From assembly GCF_036898825.1 (NCBI RefSeq), contig NZ_JARUND010000001.1, forward strand, positions 372,001-436,000: a stretch of DNA of 64,000 nt, in the 5' to 3' direction. Under the pieces are notes generated by a model. It was given only the letters and a program-made list of their open reading frames with translations. It was not told where the DNA came from and did not search any database. The stretch is from Streptomyces sp. B21-083. GTDB taxonomy: Bacteria > Actinomycetota > Actinomycetes > Streptomycetales > Streptomycetaceae. The position numbers were made by a program, and so were the translations under genes. Positions 1 to 8,623 of the stretch are shown here, in pieces (positions within the stretch are counted from its first letter, which is position 1; each line of letters opens with the position of its first letter).

Positions 1-100
1 GACGCAGGTCGGTCTCGGCGTCCGCGCCCGACTGCCGTTCCGTGTGGTCCAGTTGGACGACCGGGTCGTCGTCGACGTGGCCCACAGCTGGACGAGCTAG
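1..100 (+). CDS. AMIN-like domain protein, C-terminal fragment cut by window edge
   Basis: Only the last 32 codons and the TAG stop are inside the window (frame starting at base 2). The visible residues include GLGVRARLPFRV and VVVDVAHSW, which match almost residue for residue the C-terminus of the complete secreted protein encoded on the other strand at 27846-28409 (GLGVRAKLPFRV, VVDVAHSW). It is therefore a paralogue of that protein, which is probably exported and carries an AMIN-like beta domain (inference from family resemblance). N-terminus and signal peptide lie outside the window. A hairpin follows about 80 bp downstream. Confidence 0.75.
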   Translation, partial: TQVGLGVRARLPFRVVQLDDRVVVDVAHSWTS

Positions 101-182
101 GCAGTTTCGTTCGGATCATCTGGCAGTCGCACCGGCCGGCCGGGACCTGGCAAACCTGTCCCGGATCGTGCGGAGAGCGGCC

Positions 183-214
183 GGTGCCGGGGCGCTCAGG
201 CACGCCCCGACACC
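183..214. terminator. Hairpin, probable bidirectional terminator
   Basis: A 12-bp stem with one mismatch (GGTGCCGGGGCG at 183-194, CGCCCCGACACC at 203-214) and an 8-nt loop lies between two convergent genes (the AMIN-like fragment ending at 100 and the gene ending at 234). There is no T-tract, as is usual for high-GC actinobacteria. Confidence 0.5.
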
Positions 215-233
215 CGCCCAGGCCCTGTCCGGA

Positions 234-1325
234 TCAGGTCGTCGTGGACGATTTCCCGGTCGACGGCCTTTCGCGGAGGGCGTTGACGACCGCCCGCTCC
301 AGGACCGCCGACCGGTTGATCAGGGTGCCCTTCTTGCCCATGGATGTGTCCCTGATGAGGTAGCTGCGTTCGCCCAGGTACTCCAGCGTGGTCGGGTCGA
401 AGATCCAGGCGGTGCGCCAACCGGTCCGGGTGTTGTCGCGGGCCACGCCGATCCCGTGCCGGCCGGCCGCGTCCACCGCGTCGGAGTCCTCGGTCACGCC
501 GGGGATCTTCGCCGCGGCCTTGTACAGCGCGGCCGCGGTCTTCGGCGGCATCACCGTCTCCCGCAGCAGCTCACCGATGGCGTCGAAGGCGTCCTGGTCC
601 GGGTTCCGGTCCCCGGCCGGGGTGTCACGCGCGTCCTGGTCCGTGGTGATCTCGGTGGCGAGCCGCTGGAGCAGGGCGTCGGGGTCGGTGGGCAGGGAGG
701 CCAGCCACGTGTACGTCGGCCGGTTGAGGCCCGCCGGGTAGCCGACGGCCGTCTCACCGTCCGGGACCCCGACGGTGATCGGGAAGTACGAGCCGTCCTG
801 GTGGATCAGCCCTTCATCGATCACCGGCCCCGACTTCTGCGTCATCCAGACCTCGCGCTCGCGGGGCTCGGTCAGCTTCACCGGACCGTCGAACTTGCCC
901 TCGTTCTCGGTCTGCAGTGTCCTGACGTACACGAACTGGTCGCCGATGACCGTCTGTTCGTCGCTCTTCGAGGCGACCGAGGCGATTCGGTCCAGCAGCA
1001 CGGCCGCGCCACGCGGGACCGTCGCCCCGGAGCCGGCGCCTGCGGCGGACGGCGCCGGAGCGTTGTCCTTGCCGGTCACGGCGAGCGTGGTGAGCAGTAC
1101 CCCGCCCAGGGCCAGTCCGGCGGCGGGCAGCAGGACGGCGGGGCGCAGGAGGCGGGGGCGCGAGCGGGCGGTGGTGCGGTCGCCGTCCTGGTCGATCAGA
1201 CGCATCAGGGTGTCCTTGTGGTGGAGATGACGGCCCGGGGGCAGGTCCCGTTCGGCCGGGCCCGGCAGCAGCCGGGCCAGTTCCTCACGTTCGGCCCGCT
1301 CGGGGCCGGAGGTACGGTCGTTCAT
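234..1325 (-). CDS. CU044_5270 family membrane-anchored protein, partner of ECF sigma factor
   Basis: 363 aa. A basic cytoplasmic N-terminus of about 75 residues is followed by one hydrophobic segment (about residues 82-105, LLRPAVLLPAAGLALGG onwards) and a large predicted extracytoplasmic domain with residues such as YVRTLQTE, REVWMTQKSG and WIFDPTTLEYLGERSYL. This matches the actinobacterial CU044_5270 family, which nearly always follows an ECF sigma factor and is assumed to work as its membrane-bound partner or antagonist. The ATG overlaps the stop of the upstream sigma gene by 4 nt (ATGA at 1322-1325), so the two are translationally coupled. The regulatory role is inferred from context only. 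Confidence 0.85.
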   Translation of the reverse strand: MNDRTSGPERAEREELARLLPGPAERDLPPGRHLHHKDTLMRLIDQDGDRTTARSRPRLLRPAVLLPAAGLALGGVLLTTLAVTGKDNAPAPSAAGAGSGATVPRGAAVLLDRIASVASKSDEQTVIGDQFVYVRTLQTENEGKFDGPVKLTEPREREVWMTQKSGPVIDEGLIHQDGSYFPITVGVPDGETAVGYPAGLNRPTYTWLASLPTDPDALLQRLATEITTDQDARDTPAGDRNPDQDAFDAIGELLRETVMPPKTAAALYKAAAKIPGVTEDSDAVDAAGRHGIGVARDNTRTGWRTAWIFDPTTLEYLGERSYLIRDTSMGKKGTLINRSAVLERAVVNALRERPSTGKSSTTT

Positions 1326-2023
1326 CGGGCTTCCTCCTGGATGGGCGGGGCCACGAACGCGGCCCTGTTCTCTACCTCTCCGCGACGGAGGCGGGGTTCC
1401 CTTCCGGATCGGACCTCTTCTCCGGGTCGTGCCTCCCGCACGGACCCGTCCGGTGTCCGGCGGAGCTGCTCGTCGGTGAGCCGTCGCAGGCGGGTACGGG
1501 CGCGGGACAGCCGAGACCGTACGGTGCCCACCGGGACGCCCAACGCCTCCGCGGTCTCGGCATAGTCCAGCCCGGACCAGACGCAGAGGGCCAGCACCTC
1601 GCGTTCCTGGCGGTGGAGTCGGCCCAGTACCTGCCGGACCGCGGCGAGCCGCCGTGTGTCATCGACGCGTCCGGCCGTGGCGTCCGCGATGTCCGCCACC
1701 GGTCCCGGGGCGGGTCGGCGGGCGAGGAAGGCCAGGCGCCGCCCGATACCGCGGTTGGCGTTGCGCGCCTTGTTCGTGGCGATCCCGAGCAGCCACGGCC
1801 GTAGCGAGTCGCCCTCCGGCTCGACGGTGTGACGGGTACGCCAGGCGGCCAGGAAGGTCTCGGACAAAGCCTCCTCGGCCGTCGACCAATCACCCGTCAG
1901 CCGGTAGGCATGGTTGTAGACCGACCGCGCGTACTCCTCGTAGAGAGCGGCGAACGCCTCGCGATCGCCCGCCCTGATTCGTGCGCGCATGCGCTCCCGA
2001 TCTTCCTGTTCATCACATCTCAC
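1322..2023 (-). CDS. ECF-type RNA polymerase sigma factor
   Basis: About 233 aa from the chosen GTG at 2023, which has GGAGAGG 8 nt upstream. An ATG at 1990 (222 aa) is the alternative, and the longer open frame to 2254 has no support. Region 2 begins at DREAFAALYEEYARSVYNHA and contains WSTAEEALSETFLAAW. Region 4 contains LHRQEREVLALCVWSGLDY followed by the helix-turn-helix around AEALGVPVGTVRSRLSRAR. It should redirect RNA polymerase to a small regulon, probably including itself. It is coupled by an ATGA overlap to the CU044_5270 partner downstream. The 281-bp gap to the divergent LAL gene must hold both promoters. Confidence 0.9.
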   Translation of the reverse strand: MRCDEQEDRERMRARIRAGDREAFAALYEEYARSVYNHAYRLTGDWSTAEEALSETFLAAWRTRHTVEPEGDSLRPWLLGIATNKARNANRGIGRRLAFLARRPAPGPVADIADATAGRVDDTRRLAAVRQVLGRLHRQEREVLALCVWSGLDYAETAEALGVPVGTVRSRLSRARTRLRRLTDEQLRRTPDGSVREARPGEEVRSGREPRLRRGEVENRAAFVAPPIQEEAR

Positions 2024-2304
2024 ACCACCTACCTCTCCGGCCGGGCCGAGGAGTTCCCGTGACCCGCGCCACACCACGGGGCGGCGGGTACGCAGACCGC
2101 CGGTGAGCGAGCAATCACACGGAGAACGCGCCGAGTTGAAGTCACCCGGCCACACGACGTACCACTGCGACAACAGTGCAACCCGTTCGACAGCGCTACG
2201 GCGTCTGAGGCAACATCCACTCTCCGAAGCCGGCCCGCAAACACCGACGGGCACTCCGTCCGGCTCCCGATACTCGCTCCGAAGCCGGGGCTACCATCCC
2301 CGAT

Positions 2305-4800
2305 ATGGCGTTACTTGAGCGGGAGCACTGGCTTGACGCACTGCGACGCTGCCCAGCAGGGCGGGTGGTCCTGGTGTCCGGTGAGGCGGGTATCGGCAAG
2401 ACCGCTCTCGTGAGGGCGTTCTGCGACGGCCTGACCCGGCCGGTCCTGTGGGGTTCGTGCGACGCGCTGCGCACGCCGCAGCCACTCGGTCCGCTCCACG
2501 ACATCGCACGGCAGGTGACGGGTGAACTGGCCGCCGCGATGGCTGCCGAGAGCCCGCGTCACGCGATGTTCAGCGCGTTCCTGGACCAGTTGACCGCACG
2601 AGAGGCCGTCGCCGTGGTGGAGGACGCGCACTGGGCCGACGAAGCGACCCTCGACCTGCTCATGTTCGCCGCCCGCCGGATCTCCTCCACCCGTGGCCTG
2701 CTCGTCATCACCTTTCGGGATGACGAGGTCGGATCTGATCATTCGTTGCGCGCGCTGCTGGGAGCGCTCGCCACCGACAGGAGCGTGCTGCGCGTTCGGC
2801 TGTCACCGCTCTCGGCCGCGGCCGTCGCGACGCTGGTCGGGCCGGACGGTCCGGATGCCGCGGAACTGCACGCTCGGGCCGACGGCAACCCCTTCTTCGT
2901 GACCGAGGTCCTGGCCGATCCCGACCACAGGGTTCCCGAGACGGTACGCGACGCGGTGCTGGCCCGGGCGGCCGGTCTCGGCCCCGCAGAGCGCGACGCA
3001 CTCAACTCGGTGGCCGTCTTCCCCGGTTATGCTCCCGCGCCTTTGGTCCAGGCGCCCAGGAGAGCCGTTGACGGCTGCGTGGACGCGGGAATGCTGATTC
3101 GCGACGGCACGCGGATCCTGTTCCGCCATGAACTGGCCAGGCTGGCCATCGAGGAGAGCATCGCGTCGGCGCGCAAGACCGAGCTGCACGAGCGTGCGCT
3201 GGCCGCTCTGACGCAGCGGGGCAGCGATCCGGCCAGGCTCGTCTATCACGCGGAGGAGGCAGGCGACGCGGCGGCCGTTCTCGTACACGCCGGTACGGCG
3301 GCGAGGCGGGCAGCTGCCGTGGGTGCCCACCGGCAGGCGGCCGATCACTACGCCCAGGCTCTGCGGTTCGCCGACGGGATCAGCCCGCGCGATCATGCGG
3401 AGCTGCTCGAACGCCACGGTGAGGCGTGTGCGCACGCGGGACGGGGTGCGGCGGCCGTGCTGTCCTCCCGTCTTGCGATCGAGCGCTGGCGAGCTGAGGG
3501 CGACCGGGAGCGCGAGGCCGCTCTGATGGCATATTGCTCCTACTACTTGTGGAACCAGGGCCAGAACGCTGAGGCGCATGCCATGGTGCGTCAAGCGCTC
3601 GCCCTTGCCGAGCGGCTGCCGGAGGGCCCCGGGCTGGTCGCCGCGTACACCTGGTCGGCGTACCTTCTGATGCTTGCCCGGGACGTCCCCGGGGCGGTGC
3701 GGACCGGCAACCGCGCCGCCGTGCTCGCCGAGCGGTTCGGTGAACAGACCCTGCTGGCCCGGGCGCTCAACGCGGTCGGCTCCGCCCTGTGGTCCACCGA
3801 GCCCGACCTGGCCGTGCGGACCATGCTCCGGAGTCTTCGGGCGGCCCGGGCGGCCTGTGACGACGGGGCCGTCGGAAGTGCGATGGTCAATCTCGGGTCC
3901 GCTGCAGGCGAGGTCCGGCGCTATGACCTCGCGGAACACTGGCTGAACGAGGCCATGCAGTGGTGCTCCGACCGCGACCTGGACGACGTACGAAGTTACG
4001 CCACGGCGTGGCTGGCCCGGTGTCTGTGGGAGCGAGGGCAGTGGTCCGCGGCAGAAGCGCTGGTGGAGCAGGTGGGAGCCACCGAGTGCACGCCGAGCCG
4101 GATCGTCGCGCTCACCGTCCTGGGGCGGCTGCGCACCCGGCGGGGAGATCCGGGTGCGGCGGAGATCCTCGACGAGGCCTGGTCGCTGGCCGAACGGACC
4201 GGTGACCTGCAGCGTCTGTGGCCGGTCGCGGCGGGGCGCGCCGAACTCGCGCGACTGAGCGGACAGCAGGCCGACAGTCACCTGTCCGAGACATACGAAC
4301 TGGCGGTACGGCTCGGTATCGGCTGGGCGATCGGTGAACTCGGACAGTGGCTGGAACCGGAGCCGGGGGAAGTCCACCCGGCCGCCGCCGCGCCCTATCG
4401 GATGAACCCCGTCGAGGCCTCCCGGACCTGGGATGAACTCGGTTGCCCTTACGAGTCGGCCATGGCGCTCGCTGAGAGCCCGGATCACCTGCGTGAGGCC
4501 CTGCGCGGGTTCGAGGCGCTCGGTGCGCGACCCGCCGCGGATCTGGTGGCCCGGCGGATGCGCGACCTGGGATTCCGGACACCGCGGCGTTCCACTCTCG
4601 CCCATCCCGACGGGCTCACCGCACGCGAAGCCGATGTCCTCGGCCTGCTCAGGGACGGGCTGCGGAACTCCGAGATCGCCGATCGGCTCCGCATCGCGGA
4701 GAAGACGGCCGGGCATCATGTCTCCTCCATCCTGGCCAAGCTCGGCGTGCGTACCCGCCAAGAGGCCGCCAGACATGGGGAGATCGCCGAGCGAACATAG
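2305..4800 (+). CDS. LAL-family LuxR regulator with AAA-type ATPase domain; TTA codon at position 3
   Basis: 831 aa, the usual size for large ATP-binding LuxR (MalT/LAL) regulators. The N-terminus has a Walker A motif GEAGIGKT (residues 26-33) and a Walker B-like stretch AVAVVEDAHWADEATLDLL. The middle is helical and TPR-like. The last about 60 residues (LTAREADVLGLLRDGLRNSE onwards, IADRLRIAEKTAGHHVSSIL) are a LuxR helix-turn-helix. Codon 3 is TTA (2311-2313), one of very few in the window, so translation probably depends on the bldA tRNA and is tied to development (inference). No clear ribosome binding site precedes the ATG. Likely targets are the two genes just downstream, but no operator was identified. 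Confidence 0.9.
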   Translation: MALLEREHWLDALRRCPAGRVVLVSGEAGIGKTALVRAFCDGLTRPVLWGSCDALRTPQPLGPLHDIARQVTGELAAAMAAESPRHAMFSAFLDQLTAREAVAVVEDAHWADEATLDLLMFAARRISSTRGLLVITFRDDEVGSDHSLRALLGALATDRSVLRVRLSPLSAAAVATLVGPDGPDAAELHARADGNPFFVTEVLADPDHRVPETVRDAVLARAAGLGPAERDALNSVAVFPGYAPAPLVQAPRRAVDGCVDAGMLIRDGTRILFRHELARLAIEESIASARKTELHERALAALTQRGSDPARLVYHAEEAGDAAAVLVHAGTAARRAAAVGAHRQAADHYAQALRFADGISPRDHAELLERHGEACAHAGRGAAAVLSSRLAIERWRAEGDREREAALMAYCSYYLWNQGQNAEAHAMVRQALALAERLPEGPGLVAAYTWSAYLLMLARDVPGAVRTGNRAAVLAERFGEQTLLARALNAVGSALWSTEPDLAVRTMLRSLRAARAACDDGAVGSAMVNLGSAAGEVRRYDLAEHWLNEAMQWCSDRDLDDVRSYATAWLARCLWERGQWSAAEALVEQVGATECTPSRIVALTVLGRLRTRRGDPGAAEILDEAWSLAERTGDLQRLWPVAAGRAELARLSGQQADSHLSETYELAVRLGIGWAIGELGQWLEPEPGEVHPAAAAPYRMNPVEASRTWDELGCPYESAMALAESPDHLREALRGFEALGARPAADLVARRMRDLGFRTPRRSTLAHPDGLTAREADVLGLLRDGLRNSEIADRLRIAEKTAGHHVSSILAKLGVRTRQEAARHGEIAERT

Positions 4801-4867
4801 GGAACGGCGCCCGATGTCCGAAGCCCGCTCCCAGCCCGACAGTGGTGGTCGGAAAGGAGCGTGCAAC

Positions 4868-5140
4868 ATGCCGCGATATCTCGTGCGACGGACCTTCCCC
4901 GAGGGTCTGCACATCCCGATGAGCGACGAGGGCGCCAAGACCTGTACGAGCGTCATCGAGGGCAACGCCGCGTCGGCGGTCACCTGGGTGCTGTCGTACG
5001 TGAGCCGGGACAAGAGCGTGACCTACTGCGTGTACGACGGGCCGTCTCCGGAGGCGGTGCGTCAGGCCGCGCGGACCACAGGCCTGCCCGTCGACGGGAT
5101 CACCGAGGTCACCGTCCTGGATCCGTACTTCTATCACTGA
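4868..5140 (+). CDS. DUF4242 domain protein (SCO4226-like)
   Basis: 90 aa, starting at an ATG preceded by AAAGGAG at 7-8 nt. The sequence MPRYLVRRTFPEG, the central TWVLSYVSRDKSVTYCVYDG and PSPEAVRQAARTTGLPVDGI fit DUF4242, a small ferredoxin-like fold. The Streptomyces coelicolor member SCO4226 has been described as a nickel-binding protein; metal binding here is not shown. It follows the LAL regulator by 67 bp and precedes a secreted lectin by 58 bp on the same strand, so the three may be co-transcribed. Confidence 0.85.
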   Translation: MPRYLVRRTFPEGLHIPMSDEGAKTCTSVIEGNAASAVTWVLSYVSRDKSVTYCVYDGPSPEAVRQAARTTGLPVDGITEVTVLDPYFYH

Positions 5141-5198
5141 CCCTCGCGGAGATGTCGTCACCGCACAGTCCCGGAACAGACGAAGAGGAGACTTCACC

Positions 5199-5735
5199 AT
5201 GAACAGACCCACCGCCCGGAAGACGGCTACCAGGCTCACGGCGATGGCCGCAGCGTCCCTCTCGGTCCTGGCCTTCGCCTCCCCCGCGAGCGCGGGCGTC
5301 AGGACCGTCCAGCCCCGGTCCGTGACCTACTACCAGTTCAAGAACTACTACACCGGCAAGTGTCTGGACGTTGGAGGGCAGGCCAACGGCTCCGTGGTTC
5401 AGCAGTACACCTGCAACGGAACCGTCAACCAGCAGTGGTCGCTCAGATCGACTGGCGGTGGCTACTTCCAGCTGGTCGTCGCAAGCAGTGGCAGATGCAT
5501 GGAGGTCGTGAACTCGGACCAGTCCAACAACGCGGTCGTCCAGATAGTCGACTGCAACGGCGGCTACAACCAGCAGTGGGCCACGCAGACGAGTACCCAC
5601 GCCGGCTGGCCGCGGCTGGCCGCCCGGCACAGCGGCAAATGCCTGCAGCCCCTGAACGAGAACACCGGCGACCGTACCCAGCAAGTGCAGTTCGACTGTT
5701 ACACCGCCTGGTCACAGGAGTGGAACCAGTCCTGA
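5199..5735 (+). CDS. Secreted ricin-type beta-trefoil lectin
   Basis: 178 aa. A signal peptide (basic MNRPTARKTATR, hydrophobic core, ASPASAG cleavage region near residue 32) leads into a single ricin B-like domain of about 130 residues. Its three repeats carry the family pattern: GKCLDVGG with NQQWS, GRCMEV with NQQWA, and GKCLQP with SQEWNQS at the C-terminus. No catalytic domain is attached, so it is predicted to be a free carbohydrate-binding protein outside the cell. AGAGGAG lies 8 nt before the ATG. A strong terminator hairpin follows about 100 bp downstream. Ligand unknown. Confidence 0.88.
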   Translation: MNRPTARKTATRLTAMAAASLSVLAFASPASAGVRTVQPRSVTYYQFKNYYTGKCLDVGGQANGSVVQQYTCNGTVNQQWSLRSTGGGYFQLVVASSGRCMEVVNSDQSNNAVVQIVDCNGGYNQQWATQTSTHAGWPRLAARHSGKCLQPLNENTGDRTQQVQFDCYTAWSQEWNQS

Positions 5736-5837
5736 CCCCGGCGCGCGGGAACGCCGCCCGCGCCACCCGCACCGTTTCCACCGGAGTCCGGGCAGGCCCC
5801 TTCGGCTGCACCGACATCGCAGACCTTTCACGCGACA

Positions 5838-5869
5838 TCGGCCCCCGAGACACAGGTCTCGGGGGCCGA
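5838..5869 (+). terminator. Perfect 14-bp hairpin terminator
   Basis: TCGGCCCCCGAGAC (5838-5851), loop ACAG, GTCTCGGGGGCCGA (5856-5869). It sits about 100 bp after the lectin stop and ends the LAL-DUF4242-lectin group. No T-tract. Confidence 0.8.
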
Positions 5870-6005
5870 CACAAGATCCCGCAACCGGATTCGCCACAGC
5901 GTCGCAAGCCGACGGGGGCTCTACTTGTTCTTTATCCTCCGTCCCCACTCTGACGCTCCCCCTTAATGGGGTGATCATGACGAGCTGATCCGACACACTG
6001 GTTCG

Positions 6006-6788
6006 ATGCGGCACGATGATGAACAGCCCTTGTCCGGTGGCAACGTCAGTGATGGCGTCGTTCGCGTCGGGGACACCGTTCGCCGTCCGGCCGGACCATG
6101 GACTCCCGCTGTGCATGCCCTGCTCGCCCACCTGCACGAGGTGGGATTCGGCGCGGCGCCTCGTCCGCTCGGCATCGACGATCAGGGGCGTGAGGTCCTG
6201 ACCTTCATCCCGGGAGATGTGGTCTGGCCCGACCGGTTCTCGCTGATGGAACCCGCTCGACAACTGGCTCGCGTGGCACGGCTGATCCGGGACTTCCACG
6301 ACGCCGTGCAGGACTTCACGCCGCCCTCCGATGCGCGGTGGCAGACGCTGATCCCCGCTGAGGGCAGTGACATCATCGCCCATAACGACCTGGCCCCCTG
6401 GAACCTCGTGGTCGCAGACGAGTCGCGGTGGGCCTTCATCGACTGGGACGGTGCAGGTCCCGGCTCGCGCCTGTGGGATGTCGCATACGCCATTCACGGG
6501 TTCATCCCGCTGTCCGCGCATCCGGACTGGCAGAGCCCGGACGCGGCGGACCGGCTGCGAGTCTTCGCCGACGCCTACGGTCTGACTGAGTCCGAACGCC
6601 GTCGGTTGGTCCCTCTGCTGGGGCGCCGTACGCGTTCCATGCACGACTTCCTGCGCGACCAGGCAGCCCAAGGAGCCCAGCCCTGGGCAAGGCTGTGGGC
6701 CGAAGGCCACGGCGACGCCTGGCGAAACGACGCCGAATACATCGAGCAACGCGAAGACCAGTGGATGCGGGCCCTGCTCGCCAGCTGA
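6006..6788 (+). CDS. APH-fold phosphotransferase family protein
   Basis: 260 aa, the usual length of short actinobacterial aminoglycoside phosphotransferase-fold proteins. The Brenner-type catalytic loop HNDLAPWNLV (around residues 128-137) and the metal-binding FIDWDGAGPG are intact, and the following LWDVAYAIHGF is typical of the fold. N-terminal GGNVSDGVVRVGDTVRRPAGP supports the ATG at 6006, although no good ribosome binding site is visible. The substrate cannot be told from sequence. Most family members in Streptomyces are uncharacterised and few give antibiotic resistance. Confidence 0.85.
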   Translation: MRHDDEQPLSGGNVSDGVVRVGDTVRRPAGPWTPAVHALLAHLHEVGFGAAPRPLGIDDQGREVLTFIPGDVVWPDRFSLMEPARQLARVARLIRDFHDAVQDFTPPSDARWQTLIPAEGSDIIAHNDLAPWNLVVADESRWAFIDWDGAGPGSRLWDVAYAIHGFIPLSAHPDWQSPDAADRLRVFADAYGLTESERRRLVPLLGRRTRSMHDFLRDQAAQGAQPWARLWAEGHGDAWRNDAEYIEQREDQWMRALLAS

Positions 6789-7000
6789 GGCATCAGCGCC
6801 CGTGCCTGGCTCCTGGCATCGAACGACATCTCGAACTGGGTCACTCACCTGGGCATTGGGCGGCATTGCAGCGGCCTTCGCCTGATCATGTGCTCCGACC
6901 AAGGTGCACCGATCGAGACGAAGGCCGTGAGGGTGGGTCTGCTGCCTGACGCCGGTCCCGGGGAGTCGTTCGGGCGCGAGCGTCACGTTTCCCGGCGGAC

Positions 7001-7657
7001 TTATTCGACTGCCTGACCGCGCGCGGGGACGAACCGTTCGACCTCATGGACCCGTTGTTGTGCGCGGACGGGCCGGTGACCTCGCCGGTGGACATGACGC
7101 TGGTGGCCGCACCGGCGCGGGCAAGGGGCCATGCCTCCCGGCGTCGCGGCACGGCTACTCCTCGCCCTTGAGGAGCTGCACGAGCGACCTTCTCGTCCAC
7201 CGTGACCGGCCGGTCGACCCCCTGGCCGACGACCCGCTTCGCGCCGTCCGGCGTCCACTGCCTCGCGCCGGTGCGCGGGTTGAACGGCGTCTTCAATCGC
7301 TGCCCACCGCTCGTCCTCGTCGACCACCGAGGCCAGGATGCGGTGGACCGTGAACGACACCCCTCCTTGCGGCGCTCCTTCGGCCACCGGTTCGCGGTGT
7401 AACGCCAGTCCAGCACCGTCCGCCGCTCGACACGATGTCGTCCGCGAACATCTGCAACGACTCCGTCAAGGTGAACAGGTCGCCGTGCCGTTCGGCATGG
7501 ACCCGCCCGCCGACCTCATCGGCTCGATCCCCAGCGCCATGTCACCCAGGGAGAACTACGCGCGGGCGATCTGCGCGATCAGCTCCTTCGCCTGGGTGCC
7601 GAGCTGTTCGTAACGCTGCCGGGTGACGTTCCCGATCCGGTCGGCCAGGTCGGTCAT
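7001..7657 (-). pseudogene. Decayed DUF6192-family gene
   Basis: Read from an ATG at 7657, the strand gives pieces of a DUF6192-like protein in different frames: TRQRYEQLGTQAKELIAQI, then an in-frame TAG, then FSLGDMALGIEPMR, then (shifted) LTESLQMFADDI, then WRYTANRWPKERRKEG, then (shifted) VSFTVHRILASVVDEDERWA, then NPRTGARQWTPDGAKRVVG and PVTVDEKVA, and finally ERFVPA near the stop at 7001. The order matches what I recall of family members, with at least one nonsense codon and several frameshifts, so it cannot be functional. The family is common on Streptomyces accessory and mobile DNA (from memory). There is 212 bp without a gene between it and the phosphotransferase. Confidence 0.7.
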
Positions 7658-8076
7658 GATGACCACCGCCCTCGCCCGGGCCCGGCCCGGTCACCGTCCC
7701 CCGTGATGCGGGCGCGACACGGCGGGGCAGAGCGTGAACCGGGGGCGCTCGAAGCGACAGTCAGACACCCCTGACTCTCCTGCAAACAAAGGGTGTTCAA
7801 GATGTTCGCGAGGCGTTCGGCTACGGCGTTTTCGTAACACCGTTCCGCGACGCCCGCCGCTGACGGCAGGTCCCGCACCCGGCAACGGCCCGAGCAGTAC
7901 ACCGCCGCCCTCCACCGCTCCACCCCCACCGTCCACGACCTGCCCCGAACCGGGCACTCCGCCGGGTCTGCTGAAGCCTCCGCCGCCATCGTCTGCGGCA
8001 TCGGATCAGATGATCCAGCCGTACACACCTCACGGCCGATCAAAAACACCTGCTCATCAACGATCGAGGCCAGCCT
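7658..8076. other. No intact gene; possible further remnant
   Basis: The only suggestive stretch is on the minus strand (about 7850-7950), where ERWRAAVYCSGRCRVRDL looks like a broken Cys-rich finger. It has no start, partner or known match, so I do not call it a gene. Confidence 0.3.
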
Positions 8077-8550
8077 TCACCAAACGGGACGCAACGGTGG
8101 GATCGATCCTCCGGCCAAGGCTCGAATGACGGCCACCAGCTCAGCTCGTGGAACCTGGAGGCCGACCTCGTGGAGTTGCTTGGCCAGTTGCGCCTCCAGC
8201 TCGTGCAAAATCCTTCCGGCTACGGCCAGGTGCTTCAGCGCCTTCTCCGTCAGCACCACGAGCTTGCGCCGACCACCGGCGGGATGCGGCTGACGCTCGA
8301 CGTACCCCCGCTTCTCCAGGTCGTCGATGATCTGGCCGGCGGCCTGCTTGGTGACCCCGAGTTGCTCGGCGAGCTCGCTGCTCGTGGCGCCAGACCCATG
8401 GAGCGCCTGGAAGACCAGGCCGTGCACGGGGCGGAGTTCGGCGTAGCCCGCGGCGTCGAGACGGCTCACGAACTCGGAGAGGACCAACTGGAAGGCCATC
8501 CCGAGCAGGTAGGTGAGCTCGGCGGGCGCGAGGGGGTCTTGGGTCTCCAT
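8077..8550 (-). CDS. MarR-family transcriptional regulator
   Basis: 157 aa from ATG 8550; an in-frame GTG at 8568 would add six residues. The winged helix-turn-helix core is clear: HGLVFQALHGSGATSSELAE, QLGVTKQAAGQIIDDLEKRG (recognition helix), then the wing YVERQPHPAGGRRKLVVLTE and a dimerisation helix. It is divergent from the cupin gene, with a duplicated TAAAG-N3-CTTTA palindrome in between that should be its operator. It probably represses itself and the cupin gene until a small ligand binds. Confidence 0.9.
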   Translation of the reverse strand: METQDPLAPAELTYLLGMAFQLVLSEFVSRLDAAGYAELRPVHGLVFQALHGSGATSSELAEQLGVTKQAAGQIIDDLEKRGYVERQPHPAGGRRKLVVLTEKALKHLAVAGRILHELEAQLAKQLHEVGLQVPRAELVAVIRALAGGSIPPLRPVW

Positions 8551-8573
8551 CGGTTCATCTTGACACACACATA

Positions 8574-8610
8574 TAAAGCAGCTTTACTCAAAGTAAGTAA
8601 AGACACTTTA
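8574..8610. promoter_or_regulatory. Twin palindromic MarR operator
   Basis: Two copies of TAAAG-N3-CTTTA (8574-8586 and 8598-8610), centred 24 bp apart. They also form a larger inverted repeat (ATATAAAG at 8571-8578 and CTTTATAT at 8606-8613). The AT-rich block lies between the divergent MarR and cupin starts, so occupation would block both promoters. Confidence 0.75.
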
Positions 8611-8623
8611 TATAGGGGGACCC

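Noticed and set aside
2803..5013. 736-codon minus-strand open frame
   Set aside because: Lies opposite the LAL regulator, which has clear domains; the reverse frame is rich in Arg/Pro/Gly without motifs, a GC-driven shadow.
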